Assembly: GCF_000427625.1 (NCBI RefSeq)
Contig: NZ_KE386569.1
Location: 2,877,777-2,941,776, forward strand
Origin: Methylobacter luteus IMV-B-3098
Lineage (GTDB): Bacteria > Pseudomonadota > Gammaproteobacteria > Methylococcales > Methylomonadaceae
Direction: 5' to 3'
Length of the DNA: 64,000 nucleotides
Both the position numbers and the translations under genes were made by a program. Position 1 is the stretch's first letter. Each line of letters starts with the position of its first letter. This document shows positions 62,880-64,000 of this stretch, one piece after another. The notes below the pieces were generated by a model. That model searched no databases. It saw nothing but the letters and a program-made list of their open reading frames with translations, and was not told the origin of the DNA.

Positions 62880-64000
62880 CCGATATGGATTATTGGCGGC
62901 ATTGAGTCTTCGGTTCTGCCCAACCAAGAGCTATTTCGGGTTATTTTTCCGTTATCCGGCCGCCAGCACATGCATTCGCTTTAAATTGAAGGCCATAGTC
63001 ACCAGTTTCCACTCACCAGCTACCGCATCAAGACCTCTCAGCGAGAATTGGCGGAAGCCCAGTACCTGTTTGATGATCCCAAATACCGGCTCGACCGTGC
63101 TTTTGCGTTTACCATAAAGCGTGCGGCCACTCTGGGTTTTGAGTTTCCAGGCCATTTTGACCAGCGGGTCATCGCTTTCAGGTTCCGGTGCATCCGGCGT
63201 CAGGCGTTCCGCCAATGGCAGATGATGGGCTTCCCGGCCCAGCGCGATGAGGGGTGTAATTTTTTGCTCCACACAGGCCTGGATGTTGTCTTTGCTGAAG
63301 TAGCCGTTGTCGGCCAGCAGCATTTCCGGCTTGCCGAGGCTGTCCGGCAAGGCGTTCAGCGCTTTCAGCATCGGCTCGACTTGCCGCTTGTCGTTGGTAT
63401 GCTGGCTGAGCGTGGCGGCAACCACCAGCAGGCTGTCAACATCGACGGCCGCCTGGGCATTGTAGCCCTGCACGAAGCCGTCCTTGCTCGGCATGATCCG
63501 CGATGCTTCGTCGGTCAGGTTGATCTGGTCCTTAGCTTGGGGGCCGGTTTCGGGCGCCTTGGGCTCCTGGCCTCGGGGTTTTTTGCCCGCCTGGCGCTGG
63601 CGCTCCCGGTCAGCCAGTCTCTCCTGGTGGTCTTTTTGGGCTTGTTCGTCCCGTTCTTTAACCCGTTCGGCAATCTTGGCCTTGGCTTCCGCCAAGGCTT
63701 TCAAGCGATCTTCCCGACGCGCGACTTCCGCCGGCAAATCGATACCGTCGGCCAATTCTTCCTGATCAACGTCCGCTGCCTTTTTCAGCAGGGCCTGCAC
63801 TTCCTCACGCAATTGCGCTTCCAGCTTTTCGATGTGGCCATGGGACAAGGCCTTGTGCTTCGAGGCATTGGCCTTGATTTTGGTACCATCCAGCGAAATC
63901 TGTCCCAGCTTGACGAGTTTCATCGTCTGCGCCAGTGTCAGCACTTGTACGAACAAGTCCTCCAACTCCACCAGAAAGGTCTTGCGGAAATGAGCCAGGG
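62838..64000 (-). mobile_element. IS1182-type insertion sequence, one end only
   Basis: The element contains an IS1182-family transposase on the minus strand that runs off the window. Its right-hand transposase end is at 62952; the outer boundary is placed near GGAGTCTGTCGGACAGG (from 62838), which looks like a terminal inverted repeat. The other end is not visible, so the boundary is tentative. Confidence 0.7.
62952..64000 (-). CDS. IS1182-family transposase, N terminus beyond the window
   Basis: At least 348 residues are encoded. Reading upstream of 63971 stays open to the edge (LAHFRKTFLVELEDLF), so the protein is longer than visible. IS1182/DDE features are SLDGTKIKANASKHKAL (first Asp), a charged Lys/Glu/Arg-rich insert, DNGYFSKDNI (second Asp) and the C-terminal GKRKSTVEPVFGIIKQ (Glu). 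The DDE triad appears intact, so it may be active. Confidence 0.9.
   Translation of the reverse strand, partial: LAHFRKTFLVELEDLFVQVLTLAQTMKLVKLGQISLDGTKIKANASKHKALSHGHIEKLEAQLREEVQALLKKAADVDQEELADGIDLPAEVARREDRLKALAEAKAKIAERVKERDEQAQKDHQERLADRERQRQAGKKPRGQEPKAPETGPQAKDQINLTDEASRIMPSKDGFVQGYNAQAAVDVDSLLVVAATLSQHTNDKRQVEPMLKALNALPDSLGKPEMLLADNGYFSKDNIQACVEQKITPLIALGREAHHLPLAERLTPDAPEPESDDPLVKMAWKLKTQSGRTLYGKRKSTVEPVFGIIKQVLGFRQFSLRGLDAVAGEWKLVTMAFNLKRMHVLAAG

Noticed and set aside
1..64000. tRNA and rRNA genes
   Set aside because: I saw no cloverleaf-like or rRNA-like sequence in any intergenic stretch, though a covariance search was not possible here.

Overview
The window is about 64 kb of chromosome from a gammaproteobacterium. 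Two gene orders typical of that class are intact. One is zapA, 6S RNA and an EVE-domain gene on the minus strand, divergent from ygfB-pepP-ubiH-ubiI. The other is osmC-speD divergent from a vfr/crp-type regulator. Heptosyltransferases, a type II secretion operon with a lipidated secretin and a PilS/PilR pair fit a free-living Gram-negative bacterium. The repeats, the copper-peptide cluster and the amyloid-like operon would suit Methylococcales (methanotrophs), but no methane-oxidation gene is present, so this placement is inference.

Left part (1-14.4 kb): a thiamine-diphosphate oxidase/decarboxylase coupled by an ATGA overlap to a bacterial metallothionein; a HupE/UreJ permease; an orphan lipoprotein; a three-gene Hvf/bufferin-type RiPP cluster (precursor with seven EGxC motifs, MNIO/DUF692 enzyme, DUF2063 partner); a compact metG-hcp-rnfB-nth run; divergent mrp; dcd flanked by arrays of palindromic dispersed repeats; ycgL; and a CPBP protease.

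Signalling block (14.3-22.1 kb): a 1705-residue protein with a degenerate Ser/Thr kinase domain, AAA ATPase, GAF and histidine kinase domains, followed at 5-nt gaps by a CheY-like receiver and a REC-PAS-GGDEF-EAL protein. These look like one phosphorelay ending in cyclic-di-GMP turnover. A short membrane protein is divergent from it, with two near-identical 14-bp direct repeats between.

Accessory region (25-32.7 kb): AT-richer, with long spacers. It holds a decayed M23 peptidase pseudogene, an OmpR-type DNA-binding protein with an atypical receiver, and a Fap-like functional-amyloid operon: an octapeptide-repeat secreted protein followed by a strong terminator, a small secreted protein, a C39 peptidase and a second secreted protein. 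After a MITE-like element comes a coiled-coil/beta-barrel outer-membrane protein resembling FapF. The amyloid gene's promoter and 5' end are preceded by a decayed tandem copy. This is the most likely home of an undescribed system.

Core metabolism and secretion (32.9-51.2 kb): glnE, ilvE, two heptosyltransferases, a complete-looking gspE-F-G-H-I-J-K-L-M-N-D operon, then ilvA. Right part (51.2-64 kb): EVE protein, 6S RNA, zapA, a TIGR02449-like coiled coil, ygfB-pepP-ubiH-ubiI, an unknown anchored protein, pilR-pilS, sucCD, and an IS1182-type element that appears to interrupt a small membrane-protein gene and runs off the window.
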